Counted from the stretch's first letter, positions 1-8,696 are shown. The stretch is DNA of 64,000 bases from Legionella_C sp048541585 (GCF_048541585.1 NZ_CP183303.1:3038001-3102000), one strand, 5' to 3'. The notes: generated by a model from the sequence alone, not told the origin. Translations and numbers: made by a program.

Positions 1-2780
1 GGAATTCCGCGCAACCATAGAGCAAAAACGCCACCCGTTAAGGCCAGCGGAATACCGGTAAACACGAGTAGGGCATTTTTTACATTGCCAAAACTCATAA
101 ACAATAATAAGAAAATACCTAGCAGTGTAATGGGAACTACGATTTTTAATCGTGCAGCTGCCGATTGCAGCTGCTCAAATTGGCCGCCCCAGCTAATCCA
201 ATAGCCGCTGGGCAATTTAACATTTTGCTCAACACGCCGTTTTGCTTCATTCACAAACGAACTTAAATCCCGATTACGCACGTTGGCACTGACAACCACG
301 CGCCGTTTGCCACTTTCACGACTAATTTGATTCGGGCTCTCGCTTTGAACGAAGGAGGCCACTTCACTAAGGGGAATAAAATGTTGCTCGCCATCTTTTG
401 ACAAGGGCAAAGGAACATATATTTGGCGAAGTACATTAGGATTGGTGCGCAATGACTCTGGTAGGCGGACAATTAAATCAAATCGTCTATCACCTTCAAA
501 AAGATCACCGCCTTTTTTACCGCCAGTAGCGATGACAATCGCATCTTGAACCGTTGCAATTTGCAACCCATAACGCGCCAAGGCATCACGATTAATCTTA
601 ACGGTTAGAAGCGGCAAACCACTGACTTGCTCTACTTTGACATCGGCAGCACCTGGTACCTGTTTTAATTGAACGTTGATGTTATTAGCAATTAAAAGCA
701 AAGTAGTCATGTCATCACCAAATACTTTTACCGCCACATCACTACGAACACCTGAAATGAGTTCATTAAAGCGCATTTGGATGGGTTGAGTAAATTCATA
801 ATTATTACCCGGAAGTTCTTTTACAGCGTGCTCAATGTCTTGCACCAATGCTTGTTTATTTTTTTTAGGGTCAGCCCAGTCCTTGCGAGGTTTTAAAATA
901 ATAAAGGTATCCGCTACGTTAGGAGGCATGGGGTCAGTTGCTACTTCGGCCGTACCTAATTTGGAAAAAACCCGCTTTACTTCTGGAAATTGGCTTATGC
1001 GCTCTTCAACAAGGTGCTGCATAGTAATGGCTTGGGTTAAACTGGTTCCGGGAATGCGCATAGCATGCATCGCAATATCGCCTTCATCCAAACTTGGGAT
1101 AAATTCCCCGCCTAGGCGAAAGGCAATGAAGAGACTGATAGCAACCAATAAAGCAGCAAGACTTATCACTAAGTTTCTTGCATGAAAACAACGGCGCAGT
1201 ACTTTGGCATAACCAAGTGACAAGTAATATACCAACCAGTTTTCTTTTTCTTGCACCCGACCTCCTAAGAAAATAGCAACTGCCGCTGGTACAAAAGTCA
1301 AAGCAAAAAGCATGGAGGCAAGAAGCGCAATAATGACAGTTTCAGCCATCGGTAAAAACATTTTTCCCTCAACACCGGTTAAGGTGAGAATAGGTAAATA
1401 CACAACAGTGATAATAAACACGCCAAAGATACTAGGTCGAATGACTTCCGTTGTTGCATGAGCAATCACTTTTAACCGCTCTTCTAAATTTAAGACTTTC
1501 TGTAGCGCATGTTGCTGTTCGCCTAGATGTTTAATGCAGTTCTCAACAATAATGACAGCGCCATCAACAATTAAACCGAAATCAAGCGCGCCTAAGCTCA
1601 TTAAATTGGCACTTATTTGATTCGTTACCATGCCCGTAATGGTTAATAACATGGACAGAGGGATGACCATGGCGGTAATAAGAGCGGCTCGAATGTTACC
1701 TAAAAACAAAAATAAAATTACACAAACAAGTAGAGCACCTTCAAGTAAGTTTTTCTTAACGGTATCAATGGTCGCATTGACTAGCAAGGTGCGATTATAC
1801 ACGGTTACAGCTTCAACGCCTTCAGGGAGCGTTTTATTAATGTCCTTCATTTTAAGTGCTACGCGCTCTGAAACCGTCCGACTGTTTTCACCTATCAGCA
1901 TAAACACTGTACCCAAAACGACTTCTCTACCATTTTCGGTAGCAGCACCTGTACGTAACTCTTTACCTAAGGCTACCTCTGCAACATCACGAATTCGAAC
2001 AGGTGTTCCTTCAAAACTTGCAATAACAATATTTTCAATATCAGCAATATTTTGAACTTGTCCCGGAACACGAATTAAATTTTGCTCGCCATTTGTTTCA
2101 ATGTAGCCAGCGCCAACATTAGCGTTATTGCGCTGAAGTGCCTGAACTACATCATTCAAACTTAATCGGTAACGTACAAGTTTCATGGGATTAGGCGTGA
2201 TATGAAATTGCTTTTCATAGCCACCAATCGTATTCACTTCAGCAACCCCTTCGACATTGCGTAATTGCGGCTTAATAATCCAATCTTGAATGGTGCGAAG
2301 CTCAGTCGGATTATAACGTTGGCTTGCCGGGGTATTAAGCTTATTGGTCACCGTATACATAAAGATTTCGCCAAGGCCGGTTGAAATTGGGCCTAAAGTG
2401 GTTTCAGTTTCTGGGGGTAATTTATCTTTAACGGCTTGCAAGCGCTCATTAATAAGCTGGCGTGCAAAATAAATATCAGTACCATCTTTAAATACTACCG
2501 TCACTTGCGATAATCCATACCGTGATAAAGAGCGGGTGTAATTAAGATTTGGTAACCCACTCATGGCAAGCTCAATAGGAAAAGTAATACGTTGCTCTAC
2601 CTCAAAAGGAGAATAGCCCGATGCCTGGGTATTAATTTGTACTTGCACATTAGTAATATCAGGCACGGCATCAATAGGCAATCGCTGATAATTATAAACA
2701 CCTAAAATGGCAATCATTAAGGTAAATAAAAGGATAAACCAACGATGTTTTAAGGAAAAACGGATTATTTTCTGAAGCAT
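1..2780 (-). CDS. helA: HME-family RND metal efflux pump, inner-membrane subunit (partial, C-terminus beyond window)
   Basis: About 926 codons read open from the ATG at 2778-2780 to base 1 without a stop; CzcA/CusA/HelA proteins run to roughly 1030-1050 residues, so about the last 100 are missing. The translation begins MLQKIIRFSLKHRWF, typical of the first membrane helix, followed by the porter domain and the helix-4 segment GALDFGLIVDGAVII. Its two aspartates match the proton-relay acidic residues of heavy-metal RND pumps. The protein should export divalent or monovalent metal ions across the inner membrane using the proton gradient. It is the last gene of helC-helB-helA and starts 9 bases after helB. 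The metal cannot be read from the sequence. Confidence 0.95.
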   Translation of the reverse strand, partial: MLQKIIRFSLKHRWFILLFTLMIAILGVYNYQRLPIDAVPDITNVQVQINTQASGYSPFEVEQRITFPIELAMSGLPNLNYTRSLSRYGLSQVTVVFKDGTDIYFARQLINERLQAVKDKLPPETETTLGPISTGLGEIFMYTVTNKLNTPASQRYNPTELRTIQDWIIKPQLRNVEGVAEVNTIGGYEKQFHITPNPMKLVRYRLSLNDVVQALQRNNANVGAGYIETNGEQNLIRVPGQVQNIADIENIVIASFEGTPVRIRDVAEVALGKELRTGAATENGREVVLGTVFMLIGENSRTVSERVALKMKDINKTLPEGVEAVTVYNRTLLVNATIDTVKKNLLEGALLVCVILFLFLGNIRAALITAMVIPLSMLLTITGMVTNQISANLMSLGALDFGLIVDGAVIIVENCIKHLGEQQHALQKVLNLEERLKVIAHATTEVIRPSIFGVFIITVVYLPILTLTGVEGKMFLPMAETVIIALLASMLFALTFVPAAVAIFLGGRVQEKENWLVYYLSLGYAKVLRRCFHARNLVISLAALLVAISLFIAFRLGGEFIPSLDEGDIAMHAMRIPGTSLTQAITMQHLVEERISQFPEVKRVFSKLGTAEVATDPMPPNVADTFIILKPRKDWADPKKNKQALVQDIEHAVKELPGNNYEFTQPIQMRFNELISGVRSDVAVKVFGDDMTTLLLIANNINVQLKQVPGAADVKVEQVSGLPLLTVKINRDALARYGLQIATVQDAIVIATGGKKGGDLFEGDRRFDLIVRLPESLRTNPNVLRQIYVPLPLSKDGEQHFIPLSEVASFVQSESPNQISRESGKRRVVVSANVRNRDLSSFVNEAKRRVEQNVKLPSGYWISWGGQFEQLQSAAARLKIVVPITLLGIFLLLFMSFGNVKNALLVFTGIPLALTGGVFALWLRGI

Positions 2781-2789
2781 CAGCTACCC

Positions 2790-4046
2790 TTAATGTTCAT
2801 GACTTGCGCCGTCTTTGCCAAGCTCGGCTTTCATAAAGAAGCTATTTTTACTCACGTAGCGCTCCCCTTTATCTAGCCCTGAAATAACCTCGACCCATTG
2901 CTCATCTTTTTGGCCTAAAATAACAGGTGTAGCTTCAAAATAATCCCCTTGTTGAATAAAGATAACTTCTTTTTGATTGATGCGCTGAACAGCAGACAGT
3001 AAAACAGCAACAGGCGCTATCGTCTCCTTAATGGTAATGGCACCATTAATATACATGCCAGGTATCCAAATGCGATTTTCATTAGGAAGCACTGCCCGTG
3101 CTAAGGTAGTTTGACTGTCTTCAATGCCTAAAGGCGCAATATATGAAACGGTAGTTATTGTTTTGGGTTTTCCTTCATCGCCTGTCACGTCTACTTCCAT
3201 GCCTTGCTTGACCAAAGGCGCCTCTTTTCGATATAAGGTAAAATCTGCCCATACATTCGCTAAATTGGCCACCTCATAAATAGGTTTGGTATTTTGGGCA
3301 AGCTCCCCAGTCGTTGCAGATTTTTGTACAATAGTACCTGTAATGGGTGCGTTAATTGTGTAATTTTGCAAACTTTCATTACTTTCAATAACAACTAAAG
3401 CATCACCCTTTCTAACCTCATCACCCAGATTTTTAGTCATTGACTTAATAATACCCACATAACGCGCATAAATAGGCGCCAGAGTGTCGCGATTAGGCAC
3501 AATCTTTCCTACCACATTTAGTTTCGTCTTAATCGTTTGGCTTTGGGCAATGGCTGTTTCAATATCGGTAGCCTTAAGAATACCTGCTGCAACTTTAATT
3601 CGGCCCTCATAAGTTTCATAACGCCAAGTATAGCGCTTATTTTGTAAGACTAATTCAATCACAACATCAAAGGAATGAGGCTCACGAATCGCCTGATTGC
3701 TTTGTAAAAAGTTTTCAATAGCAGTAAAGGTTATGTCTTCTTTTTTATCATTAAAGCGAGTTAACTGAATAGCTAATTGCGCTGTATTAGGTTTAATAAG
3801 CTCGCCATTTTTATAGAGATAGACACGAAAATGAGGTGGCATGCCGCGTTCAAACATTAAAAGCTCAAGTGCCACACTCCCTTCTTTAAATAATCTTCCG
3901 CCCTGAGGGCCTTTTTCTATACTTTCCTGATGACCACGTTCTTCATCACCATGAGACGTTTCATCTGCCCATAAAGATGAAGGACTTAATCCTAGTAAAA
4001 GAATTAAAAGCGTAAGGTTTCGAAGGATTAACTTTATAGACTTCAC
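2790..4046 (-). CDS. helB: Periplasmic adaptor (membrane fusion) subunit of the HME-RND pump
   Basis: A 418-residue CzcB/CusB/HelB-like adaptor. The N-terminus is a signal peptide (MKSIKLILRNLTLLILLLGL, cleavage probably near LWA-DE). A His/Glu-rich stretch follows (HGDEERGHQES), and a second one ends the protein (GASHEH), both plausible metal-contact segments. The middle has the lipoyl/barrel pattern of HlyD-family proteins (DALVVIESNESLQNYTI, then INAPITGTIVQ). It would bridge HelA to the outer-membrane channel HelC. Its start overlaps the helC stop by four bases (ATGA), which indicates translational coupling in one operon. Confidence 0.93.
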   Translation of the reverse strand: MKSIKLILRNLTLLILLLGLSPSSLWADETSHGDEERGHQESIEKGPQGGRLFKEGSVALELLMFERGMPPHFRVYLYKNGELIKPNTAQLAIQLTRFNDKKEDITFTAIENFLQSNQAIREPHSFDVVIELVLQNKRYTWRYETYEGRIKVAAGILKATDIETAIAQSQTIKTKLNVVGKIVPNRDTLAPIYARYVGIIKSMTKNLGDEVRKGDALVVIESNESLQNYTINAPITGTIVQKSATTGELAQNTKPIYEVANLANVWADFTLYRKEAPLVKQGMEVDVTGDEGKPKTITTVSYIAPLGIEDSQTTLARAVLPNENRIWIPGMYINGAITIKETIAPVAVLLSAVQRINQKEVIFIQQGDYFEATPVILGQKDEQWVEVISGLDKGERYVSKNSFFMKAELGKDGASHEH

Positions 4047-5290
4047 TTGCTCTCCTTAACAGAATTTAGCCCTAAGAGGGCGGTGAGCTCAATTAAGGCC
4101 TTATGATAATCAGCATGGGCTTGTTGATAATGCCGCTCTTCCTCATAAAGCATATTAAGGGCTGTGGACAGTTCAATGTAGGTATAGCGTCCCATTTTAA
4201 ATCCTTCTTGAGCTAGATTTATTGCGTTACGTGCCAAAGGCAATAAGGAGCTAGTCACTAAATTAGCCTCATAACGACTCTGCTTGGCTTGCAAAAAAGC
4301 CGTATATACACTTTGTCTTATGGTTAATTTCATACCTTGAAACTCATAAGCAACTTGGCTATATTGCGCCTCAGCGGTCAAAATTCTTCCTTGATTGCGA
4401 TCATAGACAGGTATTGGTGCAGCCACTGCAGCGACTGCAGCCAAACTATCATCATCTGCAAAGTGACGAGCGCCTAATTGAACATTTAAATCGGGCCAAA
4501 CTGACTTTTTAACTGCAGAAATGCTGGCACGTTTAGCTTGCAACTGCAGTTGGATTTGCCTGAGCTGGGGACTTTGGGATAGTTTTTTTAGCAATCCTGA
4601 CCAATTTAGTGAGACGCTAGGCAAACCTTTATCGACTAGCGGCCTATTTACTTTTAACCTATCCCCTAATAAGCGTGCGAGTTTCGCTCGTTGCAATAAT
4701 GCTTCGCGTGCGGCTCTATTTTCTTGGATTTTAGCGTCCCCTAACCGAATTTGTGCCAATCGTAAATCTAATTGAGAGCCTGCGCCTGCATTAACTCGCT
4801 TTTCAATAGCAGCCACAATCCCTTGGTTAAGGTTGGCTAATTTTTGGGTGACCTTATGCCATTGGCCTGCATAAAATGCATCCACATAAGCAATCCCGAC
4901 CGCACGATAAAGAGCTGCTTGCTGCACGCTTATCTGGGCAAGTGAAGCCAGATAATCAACATAAGCTGCATTTTTTAAATAAAATAATCGATTGCCTAAA
5001 GGAATAGGCTGAGTGATAGCAAGGGTTGTTTCTGCCGCTTCATAGCCTGAGTATTTGCCAGAGCCGCCAAAGTTTTCCGCGGTTAGCGCTACTTGCGGAT
5101 TTGGGTAGAGACCACTTTGGATAAATGAACCGCGCATTGCATTGGCTTTATTTATTTCTGCTTGTAGCTCAGGATTATTACAATAAGCAGTTGCCAAAGC
5201 TTCTTTAAAAGTCAAAGGGGTAGAGGCAAGTGCTTTCGAAAGAAAAAAGTTAACCGCAATTAAAATTATTAACTGTGAAAAATAGCGCAT
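4043..5290 (-). CDS. helC: TolC-like outer-membrane channel of the metal efflux pump
   Basis: A 415-residue outer-membrane efflux protein of the CzcC/CusC/HelC group. It has a signal peptide ending near SKALAS, then two OEP-type repeats, each opening with the usual periplasmic helix sequence (FKEALATAYCNNPELQAEI in the first). The long alpha-helical barrel regions carry many Ala, Gln and Leu. It provides the exit duct for the HelAB pump. The ATG at 5288-5290 has a purine-rich AAGG stretch just upstream. It is the first gene of the operon. The 83 bases upstream hold its promoter and, further up, a remnant metal sensor gene in the same direction. Confidence 0.92.
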   Translation of the reverse strand: MRYFSQLIILIAVNFFLSKALASTPLTFKEALATAYCNNPELQAEINKANAMRGSFIQSGLYPNPQVALTAENFGGSGKYSGYEAAETTLAITQPIPLGNRLFYLKNAAYVDYLASLAQISVQQAALYRAVGIAYVDAFYAGQWHKVTQKLANLNQGIVAAIEKRVNAGAGSQLDLRLAQIRLGDAKIQENRAAREALLQRAKLARLLGDRLKVNRPLVDKGLPSVSLNWSGLLKKLSQSPQLRQIQLQLQAKRASISAVKKSVWPDLNVQLGARHFADDDSLAAVAAVAAPIPVYDRNQGRILTAEAQYSQVAYEFQGMKLTIRQSVYTAFLQAKQSRYEANLVTSSLLPLARNAINLAQEGFKMGRYTYIELSTALNMLYEEERHYQQAHADYHKALIELTALLGLNSVKESK

Positions 5291-5373
5291 CCTTTGCCTT
5301 AAAATCTATCCATTGCATACCCTTTTAGTGTATACTGAATTGGTTAAATGATACAGCCTATATTAAGCCTATT

Positions 5374-5439
5374 TTACCTCTCATTAATGGCGCGATTGAT
5401 GCGTGATACTTCGTTACGGTGCTCTGGATGGCTTGACAT
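5374..5439 (-). pseudogene. Truncated CsoR/RcnR-family metal-sensor gene (N-terminal stump, 21 codons)
   Basis: A strong Shine-Dalgarno (AGGAGA) precedes an ATG at 5437-5439, but the frame encodes only MSSHPEHRNEVSRINRAI plus three residues before a stop. The peptide resembles the extreme N-terminus of CsoR/RcnR/FrmR repressors, which begin with a similar Met-Ser-His-Pro segment and a Leu/Ile-Asn-Arg-Ala-Ile helix and run about 85-100 residues. The Cys and His metal ligands of the family are all absent. A longer TTG-initiated reading exists upstream in the same frame, but it runs through the operator and lacks a good ribosome site. I infer a decayed regulator of helCBA; a short leader peptide is the alternative. 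Confidence 0.55.
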
Positions 5440-5450
5440 GAAATTTCTCC

Positions 5451-5484
5451 TATATACGCCTATAGGCATATACCCGTGGGGTAT
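5451..5484. promoter_or_regulatory. Tandem palindromes upstream of the metal-sensor remnant (candidate operator)
   Basis: Two perfect palindromes lie side by side: GCCTATAGGC at 5458-5467 and ATACCC-GTG-GGGTAT at 5470-5484. The second has the TACCC...GGGTA shape expected for CsoR/RcnR-class operators. A related ATAC...GTAT arrangement recurs at about 5319-5339, directly in front of helC. Family-level operator shape is established knowledge; assignment to this gene is inference. Confidence 0.5.
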
Positions 5485-5879
5485 TTTGTCAAATTTAGGA
5501 TAATTTTCCTTAAGGAAAATGCTGTGATCTTGAATTATTTCAAATGAGCTATTTTTTTGACTTTTTATTTCTTTAGAAATCTTGAATTTCAAGTAAAGTA
5601 GATATTAGCATTGCGTAGCCAATAAAAATAAATAAGTATGTCAACGTTTAGTACACGTAATAGAAATAGCCGATTATCTTTAATGAATCAATTTAGTTAA
5701 CTAGAGGCGTCTATTAATCTATCTAAAGTTAAAATCATCTATTAATTATTCTTTGCAAACTAATTACAGTGCCTAGGATATCGCTTTTATATCAGAATTA
5801 ATAATTATCTTTAGATGCAATTAATTCAAATTCTGGTTATGTTTTTGATGTCGAAAGTTGCTTATATTTACGAATAATA

Positions 5880-6295
5880 ACTTAACTATCTTCTTTAAGC
5901 TTGGCAACTACCATGCTGAATTCCTAAGTCTTCAATCAGAATAAAGCGATGCTCTTTATTTCCACCATAAAATTTTGGGACATTATGGCTTTTTTGCTTA
6001 ATCTCAGAGGCAAACTCAAGACCTGCCTATTCCGTGCAAATCGTGCATATGCTTCTTCATCATCAGCATCCGTGTCTCCTCTTAGAGGTTGCTTTAAAAT
6101 AATACTTTTAGGAATTTCTTTCGCTTGGCTTGATAAAAATAGTCTTACTACGCAATTTCTACGCTCAGGCTCACTTAAAAATTGAGTGGAAATTATCTTA
6201 ACCTCTGCAGTAAATTTCTTATTTAATATATAGGTGATGTTATCAAGAAGATTAGAATCAAAAATTCTGTGTTCATTTAGGGCGCTGGCTTTCAT
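5880..6295 (-). pseudogene. Frameshifted, truncated phosphotransferase (APH/EcKinase-like) remnant
   Basis: Starting at the ATG near 6295 the frame reads a kinase-like N-terminus (VVRLFL, then IPKSIILKQ, then DEEAYARFAR). After about 6022-6030 the sensible reading moves to another frame, continuing GLEFASEIKQKSHNVPKF then YGGNKEHRFILIEDLG, the hinge region of aminoglycoside-phosphotransferase-like kinases. The uninterrupted frame instead gives an unrelated 119-residue product. Even after correcting the shift the reading stops near 5893, before any catalytic HxDxxxxN or DWE motif, so more than half the gene is gone. It lies downstream of lvrR on the same strand and looks like degraded cargo. 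Confidence 0.7.
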
Positions 6296-6404
6296 TTTTC
6301 AAACCTTGGAATCCGCAATCAATAATCATCATATCCGGCGGTATCCGCGATTGTATTATCAAAATCAGTTTATTCAAACTAATAATAGGTTTATGCGTCA
6401 GTAA

Positions 6405-7079
6405 TTAATATGTGCAGATTTTTTGAATAACTTTGCCAACGATAACTATTTCTATATCATCAACTACTTTAATATTTGGCCAATCATCATTTAAAGTCAA
6501 AAGCTCAAATTCCGACGTGGTGTAAGACAATTTTTTATACTTGCAAATGATAATCTCCTGCCGCTCTTTAATTTTAACACCAACATAATCTCCAGGCTTA
6601 AAAAACTCCAAAGGATCTATGACAAGAACATCATTCACTCGAATCTCAGGAGTCATACTTTCATCTGACATTTTCACTGCAAACGCCTCATTACTTAATT
6701 CTGGTACTAATGCAGCACTAATAGAAATAAATACGGCATTAGCATTTGTGCCTTGCTCACGAATTGCGTTGATATGTAATTTCGATTCACAAGCCTGGCG
6801 AGGATCCAAAAGTGGGATTAAATGGGTAGGACTCTTAGCCTTTTTTACTCGTACTTCATCTGACAAGCACATTAAAAAAGCTGGCGAAATATCCAGCGCC
6901 AGTGCTAGTTGCTTTATTTCTTCTGGCCCAGGAGCACGAATACCCTGCTCCCAATTGGTTAGGCGTGTTTGCTTAAGGCCACCTGCAAGTTCACCAAGCT
7001 CTTTTAGAGTTAAGCCTTTTGATTTCCTGGCTTCGAGGATACGCCTGCCAATTTCTTTTTTGATGTTAGGTACAGTCAA
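6405..7079 (-). CDS. lvrR: LexA/CI-like repressor: XRE helix-turn-helix plus S24 peptidase domain (LvrR-like)
   Basis: 224 residues. Residues about 5-70 form an XRE helix-turn-helix (RILEARKSKGLTLKELGEL, then LTNWEQGIRAPGPEEI). Residues about 125-220 are an S24/LexA-type domain with the nucleophile region KMSDESMTPEIRVNDVLVID and a Lys-rich strand (IIICKYKK) where the catalytic Lys lies. Such proteins repress mobile elements and are inactivated by RecA-stimulated self-cleavage or related signals. It is transcribed away from lvrA, and palindromes in the 150-base gap are its likely operators. Position and partners match lvrR of Legionella lvrRABC modules. The name rests on synteny and domain type. 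Confidence 0.85.
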   Translation of the reverse strand: MTVPNIKKEIGRRILEARKSKGLTLKELGELAGGLKQTRLTNWEQGIRAPGPEEIKQLALALDISPAFLMCLSDEVRVKKAKSPTHLIPLLDPRQACESKLHINAIREQGTNANAVFISISAALVPELSNEAFAVKMSDESMTPEIRVNDVLVIDPLEFFKPGDYVGVKIKERQEIIICKYKKLSYTTSEFELLTLNDDWPNIKVVDDIEIVIVGKVIQKICTY

Positions 7080-7110
7080 ATTTACCTCAAAAATCTAGTT
7101 TACCTATTGA

Positions 7111-7160
7111 TATATCACAAATTGTGATATATAGTGAAGCTCTTTATTCACAATTTGTGA
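7111..7160. promoter_or_regulatory. Two palindromic operators between lvrR and lvrA
   Basis: TATATCACAA-A-TTGTGATATA at 7111-7131 is a perfect 21-base palindrome about one central base. TCACAA-T-TTGTGA at 7148-7160 repeats its core. The centres (7121 and 7154) are 33 bases apart, about three helical turns, which suits cooperative binding of dimers. A further half-site TATATCACA occurs at 7183-7191. They lie in the divergent promoter region and most likely bind LvrR. Confidence 0.75.
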
Positions 7161-7230
7161 TAATTAAGTTTTATTTAATAAATATATCACACTATGAAAA
7201 TAAAAACGAGGATTAACAGGGATAGGGACG

Positions 7231-8133
7231 ATGTTAGATTTTGTCATAAATAGTAATGAGCTGGCGGCAATGAGTGGCTTAACTCATATCCAGCAATTGA
7301 CTTATCTTAGAGGAATAAGGCCGTATATGGATGTGAAAACAGGAATAACAGGTATCAAGCGGCGAATTAGCCATCAATCTATATCTGAACAGCTTTACAT
7401 TGAGCCGCATCAAGGTATTAAAAGCCAAAGCTTTTCGCGCGATCAAGTACGTCGTGCTGTTTATGGTTTAGTTCGTGCAGGCTTAATTGAAGTTCAATCT
7501 GATGGTATGCAACTCATTTTAAAATGTCCATTAGCTTCAACGGATTATTTTGTCCAAAATAAAGCCGCCATAAAGCCACCACAGAAAGTCGCCACCCCTA
7601 CTAATCAAGACAACACAGAAAATATAAGGGTTTTCGGCAATAAAACCATTTATCCCGCCACACCAAAAACTATAAAAGCCGCCATACCTCAATATAATAA
7701 TTATTATATTTTTTTATTTAAGCAATTCGAAAAATTTTGGGAACTTTATCCTGTCAAAAAATCTCAGCAACAAGCATGGCAAGTTTTTCAAGAACTAAAC
7801 CCTTCAAGCACTTTAATCGAACAAATCCTTTTAGCGCTGCAAGCACAAGTTAATTTTATCCAACAACAAAAAGCGCAAGGCCTTTGGGTACCAAATTGGA
7901 AAAACCCAGCAAATTGGCTGACACAGCAATGCTGGGCTGATGAGTTAACACAATATTCCCAGGACATTAACAATGCAAATTATGAAACAAGTCATACACA
8001 ACCTACCGCTTACGACCCGCTCTGGAGCAGCTGCGGTTCCGGCAGTGAAAATGAATCTGGAAAAAACGGCGAAGACGAAGCCAGCAATGTTATCAGCTTC
8101 GCAAGGCGTGCCAATGAACGCGAAACGTATTGA
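7231..8133 (+). CDS. lvrA: LvrA-like protein with winged-helix N-terminus and replication-protein-like C-terminus
   Basis: 300 residues, ATG at 7231 preceded by AGGGA. The first 110 residues look like a winged-helix initiator fold (QLTYLRGIRPYMDVKTGITG, then FSRDQVRRAVYGLVRAGLIE). A Lys/Thr-rich linker follows. Residues about 168-250 carry the pattern FWELYPVKKSQQQAW...WVPNWKNPANWLTQQCWADE, which resembles the C-terminal DnaT-like motif found in phage and plasmid replication proteins. It is the first gene of the rightward operon and shows the lvrA position in Legionella ICEs. A role in replication of the excised element is my inference; a regulatory role is also proposed for lvr genes. Confidence 0.75.
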   Translation: MLDFVINSNELAAMSGLTHIQQLTYLRGIRPYMDVKTGITGIKRRISHQSISEQLYIEPHQGIKSQSFSRDQVRRAVYGLVRAGLIEVQSDGMQLILKCPLASTDYFVQNKAAIKPPQKVATPTNQDNTENIRVFGNKTIYPATPKTIKAAIPQYNNYYIFLFKQFEKFWELYPVKKSQQQAWQVFQELNPSSTLIEQILLALQAQVNFIQQQKAQGLWVPNWKNPANWLTQQCWADELTQYSQDINNANYETSHTQPTAYDPLWSSCGSGSENESGKNGEDEASNVISFARRANERETY

Positions 8134-8455
8134 TAATTTGTTTTTACAATTTGGCGCGTTTTATGGGCAACTCTGGCGGAGCCAATTAAAAGAGGAAAAT
8201 TTTATTAAATTTATGAAGCAACAGTGGCAAGAAGCACTCTGCGAAATTGATGACAGGATTTTTGAGCTTGCAATTAAAGAGTGTCGTACTAATCGCGAAT
8301 TTCCACCCACTTTACCTCAGTTTGTTGATATATGCCGTGATATTAAACGCAGACATAACTTTATTAGGCGGGTAGAAAAAGAGCACCCGCGTAATTTAGA
8401 AGTGGCGGCATTTAATCTCGCAAAAATAAAACAACAGTTAAACATGAAACTATAG
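8114..8455 (+). CDS. lvrB: LvrB-like protein resembling phage replication protein P
   Basis: 113 residues from the ATG at 8114; the same frame is open upstream to 7973, overlapping lvrA, and an ATG at 8087 is an alternative. I prefer 8114 because the conserved-looking part begins there (MNAKRIDNLFLQFGAFYGQL). The segment FPPTLPQFVDICRDIKRR recalls the lambda P-type helicase-loader signature (FPPxxxEFxxxC). The gene overlaps the end of lvrA by 20 bases, so translation is probably coupled, and it is followed ten bases later by a CsrA paralogue. Helicase loading is inference from this short motif. Confidence 0.7.
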   Translation: MNAKRIDNLFLQFGAFYGQLWRSQLKEENFIKFMKQQWQEALCEIDDRIFELAIKECRTNREFPPTLPQFVDICRDIKRRHNFIRRVEKEHPRNLEVAAFNLAKIKQQLNMKL

Positions 8456-8465
8456 GAGAAAGCAC

Positions 8466-8696
8466 ATGATCATTTTAACCCGTCGCGTTGGCGAGCAAAT
8501 TTTAATTAATAAAGGTCAAATCAAAATCAAAATTTTGTTTGAGCATGACGGCAACGTCGTAGTAGGTATTCAAGCTCCCCCTCATGTTGATGTCGATGGC
8601 AAACAAATTTTTATGCGCAAATTAGCGAGTGCACGTTTGGCCAATCTCAAACTCGCTAACGATAAAAATTTCAATTGTTCTGCGGCTCAAGATTAA
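8466..8696 (+). CDS. lvrC: CsrA-family RNA-binding regulator, divergent copy 1 (LvrC-like)
   Basis: 76 residues with a strong AGGAG site. The N-terminal strand MIILTRRVGEQILI is clearly CsrA. In ordinary CsrA the second RNA-binding edge reads VHREEI with an essential Arg (position 44 in E. coli). Here the aligned segment is VDVDGKQI, so this Arg is replaced by Gly and the preceding His by Asp. The protein may therefore bind RNA weakly, act on a different target, or form mixed dimers with the second paralogue. It is coexpressed with lvrA/lvrB and corresponds by position to LvrC/CsrT-type regulators of Legionella ICEs. Which of the two copies is the true orthologue is uncertain. Confidence 0.8.
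   Translation: MIILTRRVGEQILINKGQIKIKILFEHDGNVVVGIQAPPHVDVDGKQIFMRKLASARLANLKLANDKNFNCSAAQD

Noticed and set aside
1630..2055. 141-codon plus-strand frame opposite helA
   Set aside because: Antisense of the porter and early membrane region of helA, whose reading is unmistakable.
5374..5592. 72-codon reading with TTG start containing the metal-sensor stump
   Set aside because: The part upstream of 5439 crosses the operator palindromes and lacks a good ribosome site; the ATG at 5439 has one.
5591..5880. Possible left end (att site) of the element near helC
   Set aside because: I looked for a copy of the tRNA-Pro 3' sequence here and found none; the helCBA genes are more simply part of the element.
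7973..8113. N-terminal extension of lvrB inside lvrA
   Set aside because: It overlaps lvrA deeply and its composition looks like an alternative frame; the ATG at 8114 begins the conserved-looking part.
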